Positions 8,395 to 17,064 of a DNA stretch of 64,000 nucleotides are shown here, piece by piece. Each line of letters opens with the position of its first letter. Position 1 is the stretch's first letter. A model generated the notes under the pieces. The model saw only the letters and a program-made list of their open reading frames with translations. It searched no databases and was not told the origin of the DNA. Source of the DNA: Ruminococcus_G sp050944435 (lineage in GTDB: Bacteria; Bacillota; Clostridia; Lachnospirales; Lachnospiraceae); contig JBMNRB010000004.1 of assembly GCA_050944435.1 (NCBI GenBank), forward strand, positions 101,018-165,017, given 5' to 3'. A program made the position numbers and the translations under genes.

Positions 8395-9672
8395 TTACCT
8401 CTTTTTCCCTTTCCGTCTCTTTTTTCTCTTCACACCGTTATAAATCGCCCGGATAATCGCCACAACAATAAGCACAAGAATTACGATAGCCATCACCCGG
8501 CTAATCATCCGGAGGGTTTCATTCATCTGCTCTTCCTGGGCATTTTGCTCCGCCTGAGAATCCGTCTGTTCTCCCTGCTGCTGTTCCTGCTGAGCCTCCT
8601 GCGCTTCCTCTTCCTGCTGTTCCTTCTCTTCCGCAGAAACAGAAGTGACTCCCAGGGTATAATCGCCGAGAGAATAGCTTCTTACTATTTCACCATCCAC
8701 TTCCGCCTCAGTCACCGTCAGATCATCCTCCGTCGTTCCCTTGGGAATCACCAGTTCTCCGCCTTCCACCTGCAGCTTTTCAAACTGGGAAAAACCATAA
8801 TCAAACAGAGCGGTTGTATCAGCGCATACCTGCCCCGCATCGGCCCGCATCACCACCGCGATCAGACACATGCCGTCACGCTCAGCCGCCGTTACCAGCG
8901 TGTTTTTTGATATCTCCGTGACTCCCGTCTTTCCTCCGATGCAGCCTTCATAATACTCCGGAGCTGAAGGTACCAGAAGTGCATGATGGCTGGTAAGCGT
9001 TCTGGACTCGGGATTCATGTTGGTAGGCGGTATGGTATAGGACAGGGTGCCGATGATCTTGACAAACTCCTCGTTTTTCAACGCCTCCCGGAAAATCAGC
9101 GCCATATCATTGGCTGTAGTCCAGTGATTTTCATCGGGAAGACCGCTGGGATTGTTAAAATGAGTATTAGTACAGCCCAGCTCCTGGGCCTTTGCGTTCA
9201 TCATATCGACAAAAGCATCCTGGGTGCCTCCTACATGCTCCGCCACCTGAGCCGCCACTTCATTGGCAGACTTTATCATAATGGCATAAAGGCACTGCTC
9301 CATGGTGAGAACCTCGCCTACCTGCATGTTGATGTTGGTTCCCTCATAAATTCTTTCCAGCCCGGTCTCCGTAAAAGTTACTTCTTCATCCAGACTGCTG
9401 TTTTCCAGGGCCAACAGCGCTGTCATCACTTTCGTGATGCTGGCTGGATACCTGGGTTCATCTTTTCCTTTGTCATACAGTACCAGTCCCGTATCCGCCT
9501 CAATCAGCACCGCCGTCTCCGAATACACGTCCGCCCCCTGGGGCCAGCCGGAAATCTCGTTGGACGCAATAGAATATTTTTCATCGTTATTGACCTGGGC
9601 CCAGACCGGCTGCCCCATCAGAAAGCAAACCACCAACGCCCAGATTACCATAAGTTTTTTTCTGTTTTTCAT
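8395..9672 (-). CDS. D-alanyl-D-alanine carboxypeptidase (S11, DacF-like)
   Basis: The 425-residue protein has a signal peptide (about residues 1-26) and the three penicillin-binding motifs: SITK with nucleophile Ser78, SAN at 135-137 and KTG at 248-250. It trims the terminal D-Ala of peptidoglycan stem peptides outside the membrane. A linker very rich in Q and E (about residues 345-380) leads to a C-terminal membrane helix and a basic tail, so it is anchored at both processing and C-terminal levels like other S11 enzymes. Its position between MBL-fold and TarI-like genes suggests co-expression of peptidoglycan trimming with wall polymer synthesis. Confidence 0.92.
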   Translation of the reverse strand: MKNRKKLMVIWALVVCFLMGQPVWAQVNNDEKYSIASNEISGWPQGADVYSETAVLIEADTGLVLYDKGKDEPRYPASITKVMTALLALENSSLDEEVTFTETGLERIYEGTNINMQVGEVLTMEQCLYAIMIKSANEVAAQVAEHVGGTQDAFVDMMNAKAQELGCTNTHFNNPSGLPDENHWTTANDMALIFREALKNEEFVKIIGTLSYTIPPTNMNPESRTLTSHHALLVPSAPEYYEGCIGGKTGVTEISKNTLVTAAERDGMCLIAVVMRADAGQVCADTTALFDYGFSQFEKLQVEGGELVIPKGTTEDDLTVTEAEVDGEIVRSYSLGDYTLGVTSVSAEEKEQQEEEAQEAQQEQQQGEQTDSQAEQNAQEEQMNETLRMISRVMAIVILVLIVVAIIRAIYNGVKRKKRRKGKKR

Positions 9673-9684
9673 GATCCTTCACCT

Positions 9685-10773
9685 TTAGTTTTCATTCTGC
9701 ATTCTGCCTCTGTCGTCAAAGAGGTATTTTTTTCCCGAAATCCACACTTCACCCCTATAAGGTCTTCCATTTTCATCCATAAAATAAGAATTCCCTTCCC
9801 AGGTGAACCATCCGCCCTCCGTCCGGCGCACAGATGTGGTATATCCCGCCGGAGAAAACTCGTTGACCAGAGCGGCGCCGCTTAGATGAACAGTCCGGAT
9901 ATCCGTCCCCATATCTTCCAGCAGAGAAATAGTAGACGTATCCAGGTTGGACAGCGGTCCTGTCACCACGGCAGTTTTGGGAGCAAATTTCTTTAATATA
10001 TCCTCCGGATTATTCTGCAGATACCCATGATGAGGAAGCTTCAATATATCCACTTGGCCCAGGGAACCGCTGTTCAAAAGTTTTCTGGCCGTCTCCGGCT
10101 CCATATCTCCGGTAAGCAAAACCTCGTTTTCCCAGAATTGTCCTTCTATCACCAGTGAATTGGCATTTTCATCCTCCACCTGACTTTTCACTTTCGTATT
10201 ATACAGCGTCAGCGTTGTGTGATTTCCCAGAGTCAGTTCCATCCCCTCCGTGAGATCCTGCACTACCTCCGCACCTGTTTCCCTGGCCGCCGCCAGCAGA
10301 GTGTGATATACATACAGATTATCCCACCAGTTGGTACGGCTGGTTACATTACCATCGGAATAATATTTCAGATATACCTTTTGAGGCTGAAACGTGCGGA
10401 TAATCTCATCGCCGCTTCCAATGTGATCGCTGTGGGAATGGGTGCCTATGTAAAAATCCAGGTTGGAGGAATTGACTCCCACTGATTTCATATAATAAAT
10501 CACCTGCTGCTCAAACCCCTGATTCATAATCACGCCTGTGCGATAAGGATAAAGCAAATGATTTCCCTGGGGATAATCCCAGTCCTCTCCTGAATCCACC
10601 AACGCAAAGCGGCCATTGTCCTCCAGAAGGATGGCATCCGTAGATCCCAAAAGGCCGATATAATGGATTTTAACCGCCCCTTCCTCCTTCGTCTTCCCCG
10701 TCCAACAGCCGATCAGCAAAACAACAGCAATCACACCAATCATGCTGACAGCAAAGTTTATCTTCTGCACCAT
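9685..10773 (-). CDS. Exported ComEC-like metallo-beta-lactamase-fold hydrolase with wall-binding repeats
   Basis: The product has 362 residues. An N-terminal hydrophobic segment (about 7-23) with a cysteine at 23 could be a signal, possibly of lipoprotein type. The MBL fold shows THSHSDHIG (111-119), LTGDME and LPHHGY, a full metal site like that of the soluble ComEC domain. The last 45 residues hold two aromatic repeats of the choline/cell-wall-binding type (GGWFTWEGNSYF and ISGKKYLFDDRG). The combination implies a surface-held hydrolase acting on a phosphodiester or similar bond, perhaps in nucleic acid or wall polymer; the substrate is not visible. It sits between a GT2 and the carboxypeptidase. 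Confidence 0.82.
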   Translation of the reverse strand: MVQKINFAVSMIGVIAVVLLIGCWTGKTKEEGAVKIHYIGLLGSTDAILLEDNGRFALVDSGEDWDYPQGNHLLYPYRTGVIMNQGFEQQVIYYMKSVGVNSSNLDFYIGTHSHSDHIGSGDEIIRTFQPQKVYLKYYSDGNVTSRTNWWDNLYVYHTLLAAARETGAEVVQDLTEGMELTLGNHTTLTLYNTKVKSQVEDENANSLVIEGQFWENEVLLTGDMEPETARKLLNSGSLGQVDILKLPHHGYLQNNPEDILKKFAPKTAVVTGPLSNLDTSTISLLEDMGTDIRTVHLSGAALVNEFSPAGYTTSVRRTEGGWFTWEGNSYFMDENGRPYRGEVWISGKKYLFDDRGRMQNEN

Positions 10774-10817
10774 GAACAGCTCCTCATCTGTTATTCTCTA
10801 CTATACACAGAAATCCT

Positions 10818-12374
10818 TCATTTTACAAGTATAAGTATATCCCGTTTCATTTCCTCCGGACTCTTATCCCCGTTTTTTGCATTGCCTGCAATGCGCAAAC
10901 CGCCGGCCTTAGCCAGCGCCAGACTGCGGGGGCGTACCTGCCCTGCCACAAAGGCGCATGAAAAGTTCTCCGCTGGAAAAATCCGCTGGAATTCTTTTTT
11001 CATCATTTTGCTCATTTTGGCTCCTGCCAGCCGATTAAGCCACGGGAACTCTTCCGTCAGCGCCATCAGAATTCTCTGGGCTTTCGTCAGCGAAGAAAAG
11101 GGATTTTCCTGCTCCCTGCAGGGGATTATATCCGCCAGTTTCTGTATCATCTCCTGCCGTCCCAAAACCCGGCTTTTTTCATAACAATAAAGACATAGAA
11201 CCCCTTCCCTTTTCAGGCTCTGAACCAGTTCCAGCAGTTTATCATAGGCCGCGGGACTTAAAGCCGGATCCCAGAAAAGCAGCACAGAGGCCTTCTCCCC
11301 TTCCTTCCACTCCGGCAACGCCAAAAGATTCCAGCCTTCTCCGGCGCTTTTCCCCAGGCAGGCCGCTCTTTTCAGCTTACCCAGCTTTCGCCGGATTTCC
11401 GGAATCCAGGGGAATACCGTCCGGAAATACCAGTAACCTTTGTTCTCATATTTGGACTTTTTGTTTCCATAGGCGTCGTAATACCGGGTATAAGTTTCCA
11501 TTTTGGGATACACCTTTCGCAGATAGGCGAAGCTTTCCCGGATATACCGGAATTTTTCTCCCCACATCTTTATTTTTGCGTGCTCCTCACAGGCCACATA
11601 AACATGTTTGATTAAAATAAAGAAAAGCTCATCCAGAAACCGTTCCCTGACTCCCTCTTTTTCATAACAATCCAGCAGACAGTCAAAGGCCGCAAACAAA
11701 TCGAAGCGTTTCCGAGAAAAACTGGAAGTGAGGGCTCCTTCCCGGGAAACCACATACTGATACAGCGGAAGGGGAAGGTATTGAATCTTTTTGGCATATA
11801 AAAACGACTGATACGTAAACACAAGATCCTCGTAAATGCGAAAATCCTGAAATACGATCCGCCGTTTTTCAATCATGGAACGACGAAAAATCTTATTCCA
11901 GAGATATGGCGTGGACTCCGTCAGAATTTCCGGCTTCTCATATATGCTCTGTCCGTACAGACCGCACAGTTCTGTATCCGTTCCTCTGTTCTGAACATCC
12001 TTTCCGTCCACTCTGAGATAGCCGCAGCAAACGATATCCGCCTGCGTCTGTCTGGCCATCCGGTACAATCTTTCAAACATGGCGGGACAGACCGTGTCGT
12101 CACCGTCCACGAATCCCACATATTCTCCCCGCGCCAGTGCAAGTCCTTCGTTTCTCGCCCTGGCGGCTCCCTGATTTTTTGTCGTCTTTATTATTAATTT
12201 ACCGGGATATTCCGCCTGTATGCGGCAGGCCGTTTCCCCGGTTCCGTCTGTACTTCCGTCATCAATCACGATAATTTCCAGCTCAGTTAGCGTCTGCTCC
12301 GCCAAGGATCGAAGGCATCCTTCCAGATAGGGCGCCACATTATAAGCCGGAACAATAACCGATACCTTAATCAT
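10818..12374 (-). CDS. GT2 glycosyltransferase with long C-terminal extension
   Basis: The 518-residue protein begins with the GT2 fold (VSVIVPAYNVAPYLEGCLRS, then DDGSTDGT and the metal-binding VDGDDTV). The first 330 residues are typical of processive surface-glycan GT2 enzymes. The last 190 residues form a separate alpha/beta-looking region (ASVLLFWDPALSP onward) that I do not recognise. Sugar specificity is unknown. It follows tagD by 9 bases in the same operon, so it probably works on the same polymer. Confidence 0.85.
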   Translation of the reverse strand: MIKVSVIVPAYNVAPYLEGCLRSLAEQTLTELEIIVIDDGSTDGTGETACRIQAEYPGKLIIKTTKNQGAARARNEGLALARGEYVGFVDGDDTVCPAMFERLYRMARQTQADIVCCGYLRVDGKDVQNRGTDTELCGLYGQSIYEKPEILTESTPYLWNKIFRRSMIEKRRIVFQDFRIYEDLVFTYQSFLYAKKIQYLPLPLYQYVVSREGALTSSFSRKRFDLFAAFDCLLDCYEKEGVRERFLDELFFILIKHVYVACEEHAKIKMWGEKFRYIRESFAYLRKVYPKMETYTRYYDAYGNKKSKYENKGYWYFRTVFPWIPEIRRKLGKLKRAACLGKSAGEGWNLLALPEWKEGEKASVLLFWDPALSPAAYDKLLELVQSLKREGVLCLYCYEKSRVLGRQEMIQKLADIIPCREQENPFSSLTKAQRILMALTEEFPWLNRLAGAKMSKMMKKEFQRIFPAENFSCAFVAGQVRPRSLALAKAGGLRIAGNAKNGDKSPEEMKRDILILVK

Positions 12375-12383
12375 GACCTGCTC

Positions 12384-12779
12384 TCATCCCTTTTTATTCA
12401 AGTCCTGCTTGATTTGACTTGTGGAAATCTCCGGGGTTCTGGGCAGATATACTACATCGCAGTACTCTTTAAGGAAATCGAACTTTCCTTCCCAGTCGTC
12501 GCCTATGACAAAGGTATCGATATGATATTCTTTTACGTCCGTTATTTTCTGTTCCCAGTTTTCCTCCGGAATCACCAGATCTACATATCGAATCGCCTCC
12601 AGAAGCTGCTTTCTCTCCTGGTAAGAAAAATAGCACTTTTTCTGTTTCATATTCCAGTTAAACTCATCGGTGGATAAAGCCACAATCAGGTAATCCCCCA
12701 GCTGTTTCGCACGCCTTAAAATGTTAATGTGCCCATAATGAAGCAAATCAAAGGTTCCGTAAGTAATTACTCTTTTCAT
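12384..12779 (-). CDS. tagD: Glycerol-3-phosphate cytidylyltransferase
   Basis: The 131-residue protein matches TagD/TarD in length and motifs: TYGTFDLLHYGH with the HxGH site (His14, His17) and RTPEISTSQIK at the C-terminus, both characteristic of the cytidylyltransferase fold. It makes CDP-glycerol from CTP and glycerol 3-phosphate, the donor for the CDP-glycerol glycerophosphotransferases at 15.9, 18.2, 31.7 and 34.7 kb. The start has TGGAGGAAG upstream. It lies 14 bases after tagH. Confidence 0.95.
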   Translation of the reverse strand: MKRVITYGTFDLLHYGHINILRRAKQLGDYLIVALSTDEFNWNMKQKKCYFSYQERKQLLEAIRYVDLVIPEENWEQKITDVKEYHIDTFVIGDDWEGKFDFLKEYCDVVYLPRTPEISTSQIKQDLNKKG

Positions 12780-12793
12780 CCTGCTTCCTCCAT

Positions 12794-13528
12794 CTATTGC
12801 ATAAATTCTTCATATGCGTCCATCACTTCATTGGTATCTCCCATCATCCGTACTTCTCCCTCATGGAGCCAGAGAACACTGGTGCAGAGATTCCGAATGG
12901 TGTCTGAATTATGGGACACAATGATAACTGTACGGTTTTCGTCCATGATAAGATCTTTCATTTTTCTATAACTCTTCTTTTTAAATTTGGCGTCTCCCAC
13001 ACTGAGCACCTCATCAATCAGCATAATATCCGTTTCCAGAATAGCTGTGATGGAAAATGCCAGCTTGGAATACATGCCGCTGGAATAGGTCTGCACCGGC
13101 ATGTCGATGAATTTTCCCAGGCCTGCAAAAGAAATGATCTCATCGATTTTTTCTCTTATCTGTTCCTCGGAAAATCCCAGCAGCATTCCGGAAAGATAGA
13201 TATTCTCCCTTCCGCTCAAGGCTTTCTGGAACCCTACGCCGATGGCCAAAAGAGAAACCGTATAGCCATGAAGATTGATCTCCCCGGAATCAGGCGAAAA
13301 TATCCCGGCCAGCGCCCTCAAAAGCGTAGACTTTCCGCTTCCATTTTTCCCAACTATGCCAAGAATATCTCCTTTTCTCACCTGAAAGGAAACTCCTCTG
13401 ACCGCCTCGTAAATTTCCGGTTTGCTCTTCCTTAATTTAAAGAAACTTTTTTTGACAGAAAAGGATTTCAGACAGCGATAGCTGATATGAAGATCCCTGA
13501 CTTCAATTGCATATTTCTGATTATCCAT
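12794..13528 (-). CDS. tagH: Teichoic-acid ABC exporter, ATP-binding subunit
   Basis: The 244-residue ABC ATPase has Walker A GKNGSGKST (60-68), the signature YSSGMYSKLAF and Walker B IMLIDEVLSVGD. The YSSGM signature and the adjacent TagG-like permease identify the TagH/Wzt-type polymer exporters. No C-terminal carbohydrate-recognition domain is present, so substrate recognition probably lies in the permease. It is 6 bases downstream of tagG and powers export of a lipid-linked teichoic-type polymer. Confidence 0.92.
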   Translation of the reverse strand: MDNQKYAIEVRDLHISYRCLKSFSVKKSFFKLRKSKPEIYEAVRGVSFQVRKGDILGIVGKNGSGKSTLLRALAGIFSPDSGEINLHGYTVSLLAIGVGFQKALSGRENIYLSGMLLGFSEEQIREKIDEIISFAGLGKFIDMPVQTYSSGMYSKLAFSITAILETDIMLIDEVLSVGDAKFKKKSYRKMKDLIMDENRTVIIVSHNSDTIRNLCTSVLWLHEGEVRMMGDTNEVMDAYEEFMQ

Positions 13529-13534
13529 TTTCCA

Positions 13535-14314
13535 TTAAACCACCTTTGCATAACCGTTTTCATACCGATAAATAATTTTGACTCCCACAGCCGCCACTAA
13601 AATTCCGATCACCAGCCACACTGCAAAAATCCTCATATCCGGTGTCTGTCCATACAGCAGACATTTGCGCAGTCCGTCTAAAATAAACGCCATGGGATTC
13701 AGACGCAGCGCCCACATGCCGTAAGGTTCAGGCAGCCTTTTGTACACAGAATAAAAGATACCGGTCACATAAAACAGCAGCCGGAACAAAATTGTGACAA
13801 TGTTGCTCATATCCTCCACAAATACCCCCAGATGCATCAGAATCGTCATAGCTGCAAAGGTAATGATTAAAAGCAAAAGCAGCAAGGGAATTACCAACAC
13901 CACATTCCAGGTCAGGGGAACCCGGTATACCACCATCATGCAGACGATAATTCCAAAAGAAATCATCATCTTAAATCCATCCACTCCCATTCTGGTATAA
14001 GCCAGCACATATTTGGGAATATACACCTTATCGATGATCGCTTTATTTTTCTTTACCATTTTCACACTGGCAATGGAACATTTGTTGAAAAAATTCCATG
14101 CAGTCAGACCTACGAAAATAAATGCAGCAAAATATTTTTCCCTTCCGTCAAATACCACACCAAAAATGAAGGCGTAGATCAGCATAAAACACAGAGGATC
14201 CAAAATCCACCAGACCCAATTCAGATAAGAGTTCGCCACTTCCGCCTTCAGTTGTGACTTCGCCGCGCGCACGACATAGGCGGCATATTTTTGGGTGTCT
14301 CTGAAAAATCTCAT
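13535..14314 (-). CDS. tagG: Teichoic-acid ABC exporter, permease subunit
   Basis: The 259-residue ABC-2 permease has six predicted helices and the SYLNWVWWILDPL entry typical of TagG/Wzm proteins; the conserved LRLNPMAFILDGLR segment is near the C-terminus. It forms the membrane channel with TagH. The start is the ATG at 14314 with GAGGATGG upstream. A sigma-A-like promoter lies about 70 bases upstream (14382-14410), so tagG probably begins its own transcript as well as receiving read-through. Confidence 0.92.
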   Translation of the reverse strand: MRFFRDTQKYAAYVVRAAKSQLKAEVANSYLNWVWWILDPLCFMLIYAFIFGVVFDGREKYFAAFIFVGLTAWNFFNKCSIASVKMVKKNKAIIDKVYIPKYVLAYTRMGVDGFKMMISFGIIVCMMVVYRVPLTWNVVLVIPLLLLLLIITFAAMTILMHLGVFVEDMSNIVTILFRLLFYVTGIFYSVYKRLPEPYGMWALRLNPMAFILDGLRKCLLYGQTPDMRIFAVWLVIGILVAAVGVKIIYRYENGYAKVV

Positions 14315-14381
14315 ACCATACCATCCTCATCTTATAATCTGATGCAGCCCTGGACACTGATCCCACTGCATCTACTGCGCC

Positions 14382-14410
14382 AATATATCACTTTTTCTTC
14401 CGAAAGGCAA
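14382..14410 (-). promoter_or_regulatory. Sigma-A-type promoter for tagGH-tagD
   Basis: On the minus strand TTGCCT (14410-14405), a 17-base spacer and TATATT (14387-14382) preceded by TGA (extended -10). It lies in the gap between the phosphoglycosyl transferase gene and tagG. A loose A/T-rich hairpin overlaps it and might end upstream transcription. Confidence 0.55.
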
Positions 14411-14426
14411 GAAAAAACAGCGAATT

Positions 14427-15833
14427 TTACTTTTTTACGTGCTCTTTTGATATCAACTCCTCCAATTGTTCTTTGCTCAGGCCCTCCGTACTTTCTTTCA
14501 TAAAAATAACTTTGACCGTCATAAACAACAGCCTTATGTCCATCAGCAAAGAGTAATTCTCAATATACATCAAATCCATTTTCAATTTATCATACGCCGT
14601 GGTATTATATTTTCCATAAACCTGCGCATACCCCGTAAGCCCGGCCTTTACTTTCAGCCGATAGGAAAACTCCGGAATCGTATCTTCATATTTTTCCATA
14701 ATCTCTGGGCGTTCCGGGCGGGGGCCCACAAGACTCATATCGCCTTTTAATATATTGTAAAGCTGGGGCAGCTCGTCCAGACGAGTTGCCCGGATCACAC
14801 GGCCCACAGGAGTGATCCTGCTGTCGTGCTGGGTAGCCAGCACCGCCACCCCGTCTTTCTCCGCATTGACAATCATACTCCGGAATTTATAGACATAAAA
14901 TCTTCGTCCATCCACCGTCACCCGCTCCTGTTTAAATATCACCGGCCCTCTGTCATAGGCTTTCACCGCTATGGCCGTAATCAGCATGAAGGGGCTGGTC
15001 ACCACCAGCAGAACAGCAGAAATCACGATGTCCATCATTCTCTTTACCAATTTCTGTTCGAAACTTAAGCCCTGATTTCTGGACAAAAACAAAGGCGTGT
15101 CAAACAGCGGAAGAATCTCTGAATTTTTCAGAATAATATCCGATATTTTGGGCGTGGTATATACCCGAATTCCATACTTATAGCAGTATTTCAGCAGATT
15201 GTTCCGTTTCTTGGCGTGGATATCACAGAGTATGACTCCGTCATATTTTAAAATCAGTTTCTTTACCCGGTCCATGCCGCTTGCAATGTTCACATGCTCG
15301 CATATATTGTATTTATCCCGGCGGGCATACATTTTCTGCATCAGCGGCTCCGGAGGCCGATCCTGATAAATCAGAAGCATTTTCCGCGGAGGAAACAGCC
15401 GATAATAAAGCACATGAAAAATATGGATAAACACCACCGCAATAAAGATATCCACTAGAGTCATGACAAATGTTACGCCGGCCAGTCTGGGAAGCCGGTA
15501 CAGCTTACCGGAAATCAGCAGAATCTGCACCAGAACAATCACGTGCATCGCAATGATGGACAGCACCTGAGAGAGGATAATATTCCCCTTTTTCATATAG
15601 CCGATCTTAAGCCCCCCGAATGCTGCAAGAAACACCAGAAGAAGGGCCAGATATACGGCGATCATCAGCAGGTTTCCTTTATTTTCATAGGGCTTTCGTA
15701 TTTCCGGATTAAAATAGCGGTACCAGCAGAATGCAAACACGGCAGTTTGCGCCGCCACCAGAAGCATTGCCGCAAAAAATCGCAGCATCCGTTTGTATTG
15801 TTCAAAATTTTTTCTTTGGTTCATATTTTCCAT
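14427..15833 (-). CDS. Exopolysaccharide-type polyprenyl glycosylphosphotransferase (WbaP/WcaJ-like)
   Basis: About 468 residues. Four N-terminal helices lead into a CoA-binding-like domain, then the bacterial sugar transferase domain: a hydrophobic hairpin (DIVISAVLLVVTSPFML), FKQERV, FYVYKFRSM and the catalytic DELPQLYNILKGDMSLVGPRPE. It transfers a sugar 1-phosphate to undecaprenyl phosphate and so starts the lipid-linked polymer. No TagO/TagA pair is seen in this window, so this enzyme is the visible initiator. Starts at 15842 (GTG), 15833 (ATG) and 15824 (ATG) are all possible; none has a perfect ribosome binding site. Confidence 0.88.
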   Translation of the reverse strand: MENMNQRKNFEQYKRMLRFFAAMLLVAAQTAVFAFCWYRYFNPEIRKPYENKGNLLMIAVYLALLLVFLAAFGGLKIGYMKKGNIILSQVLSIIAMHVIVLVQILLISGKLYRLPRLAGVTFVMTLVDIFIAVVFIHIFHVLYYRLFPPRKMLLIYQDRPPEPLMQKMYARRDKYNICEHVNIASGMDRVKKLILKYDGVILCDIHAKKRNNLLKYCYKYGIRVYTTPKISDIILKNSEILPLFDTPLFLSRNQGLSFEQKLVKRMMDIVISAVLLVVTSPFMLITAIAVKAYDRGPVIFKQERVTVDGRRFYVYKFRSMIVNAEKDGVAVLATQHDSRITPVGRVIRATRLDELPQLYNILKGDMSLVGPRPERPEIMEKYEDTIPEFSYRLKVKAGLTGYAQVYGKYNTTAYDKLKMDLMYIENYSLLMDIRLLFMTVKVIFMKESTEGLSKEQLEELISKEHVKK

Positions 15834-15859
15834 CCTGTTCACGCTCTCTGAAGTTCTGC

Positions 15860-15883
15860 TTCATTATACTACATACAGTATGT
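15860..15883 (-). promoter_or_regulatory. Possible promoter with 13-base palindrome upstream of the initiating transferase
   Basis: On the minus strand a perfect TATAAT (about 15868-15863) lies just upstream of the transferase start. The only TTGACA is 12 bases away, too near for a standard -35. Between them is the palindrome ACATACAGTATGT (15871-15883), which could be a repressor or activator site compensating for the poor spacing. The evidence is sequence pattern only. Confidence 0.35.
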
Positions 15884-17064
15884 CAATAAAAGAAATTTTT
15901 ATGAATTCTGTCCAGCACCTCTTTTGCGCCGTGTCCGGATTGCTCCACAAATCTGGCTTTAAAGGCTCTGGTTTTTTTCACAGATTCCCTGTTGAATTCT
16001 TCATCTTCCAATTTCTTCAAAATGGCCAGCACTTCCTCCTGGTCCGCCCCCCAGTCCAGCATTTTCCGTATATCGAAATACATGCCTCTTTTCTTTTCAT
16101 ATTGGTCGAAATCATAGGCAAAGCAGACCATGGGTTTTTCCAGTATGGAATAATCAAAGAACACGCTGGAATAATCCGACAGCAGTACATCCGATGCAAT
16201 CATCAGTTCATTGAGGGAAGGATAGTCCGATACGTCCCACACTCTTTCCTCACGTTCCAGGTTCATGGCCTGCAGCGCTTCGTAATGGGCCCGCACCAGA
16301 ATCACCGTGTTCTCTCCCAGCGCCTCCTGCCAGCGATCCCAGGACACCGGCGGCGCAAAGATACATTCCCTGGCGCTGTTTTTCTCATATTCCCGAAAGG
16401 TGGGAGCATACAGAATCACCCGTTTCCCCGAAAGCCCCAGTCGTTCTTTGATTTCTTCGCGCCGCTTTTCACCGGCGCGGCAAAGCTCATCGTTTCTGGG
16501 CAGTCCCGTTATCTGGCAGATCTGGGGGGGCAGCCGAAACACCCTGGTAAAAATCTCTGATTCATAAGCCGACTGAGTGGTGAAAAGATCCATATTCCAG
16601 CTGTTTTTGCTCTTAAATGAGGTATTATCCTGCGCCAGATCACTGCCCATCTTTTTCAGCGGCGTGCCGTGCCAGGTGTTTACAAAATACGTATGTTTTC
16701 CCCGGATCCCCAATCCTCTCTCCAAAGAAGAATTGGTAACCCAGCATCTGGCTTTCATTGCGGTGACAAAATACCGGAAAGTATCCGTCTTAATTTTTTC
16801 TCCTTTGGGAAGATGATAATCCTCCGGCCGCTGGAAAGCCCAGACAAAACGGCAGTCCGAAAAACGGGGGTCCTGAATCATCTGATCATAAACCGCCTTC
16901 GGGCTGTCATTAAAAAATTTTCCTCCAAAGCTGTTAAAGAGAATGAGTCTGTCATCTGTACGGACAAACAGCCGGATAAAATTAAAAAAGCAGGTTCCCA
17001 GATAATAATAAATCAGGTAAACCGGTTTGCAGTATTTTAAAAAAGAGATCAGTTTTTTCTTCAT
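15883..17064 (-). CDS. CDP-glycerol glycerophosphotransferase family protein
   Basis: The 393-residue protein has the hallmarks of TagF/TagB enzymes: NTWHGTPLKKMG, ILYAPTFRE and LLSDYSSVFFDYSILEKP near the C-terminus. These transfer glycerol phosphate, or in relatives ribitol phosphate, from the CDP form to a lipid-linked acceptor on the inner membrane face. It is shorter than polymerising TagF (over 700 residues) and resembles TagB-sized primases. The start overlaps the upstream GT4 stop in an ATGA arrangement, so the two are coupled. Confidence 0.9.
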   Translation of the reverse strand: MKKKLISFLKYCKPVYLIYYYLGTCFFNFIRLFVRTDDRLILFNSFGGKFFNDSPKAVYDQMIQDPRFSDCRFVWAFQRPEDYHLPKGEKIKTDTFRYFVTAMKARCWVTNSSLERGLGIRGKHTYFVNTWHGTPLKKMGSDLAQDNTSFKSKNSWNMDLFTTQSAYESEIFTRVFRLPPQICQITGLPRNDELCRAGEKRREEIKERLGLSGKRVILYAPTFREYEKNSARECIFAPPVSWDRWQEALGENTVILVRAHYEALQAMNLEREERVWDVSDYPSLNELMIASDVLLSDYSSVFFDYSILEKPMVCFAYDFDQYEKKRGMYFDIRKMLDWGADQEEVLAILKKLEDEEFNRESVKKTRAFKARFVEQSGHGAKEVLDRIHKNFFY

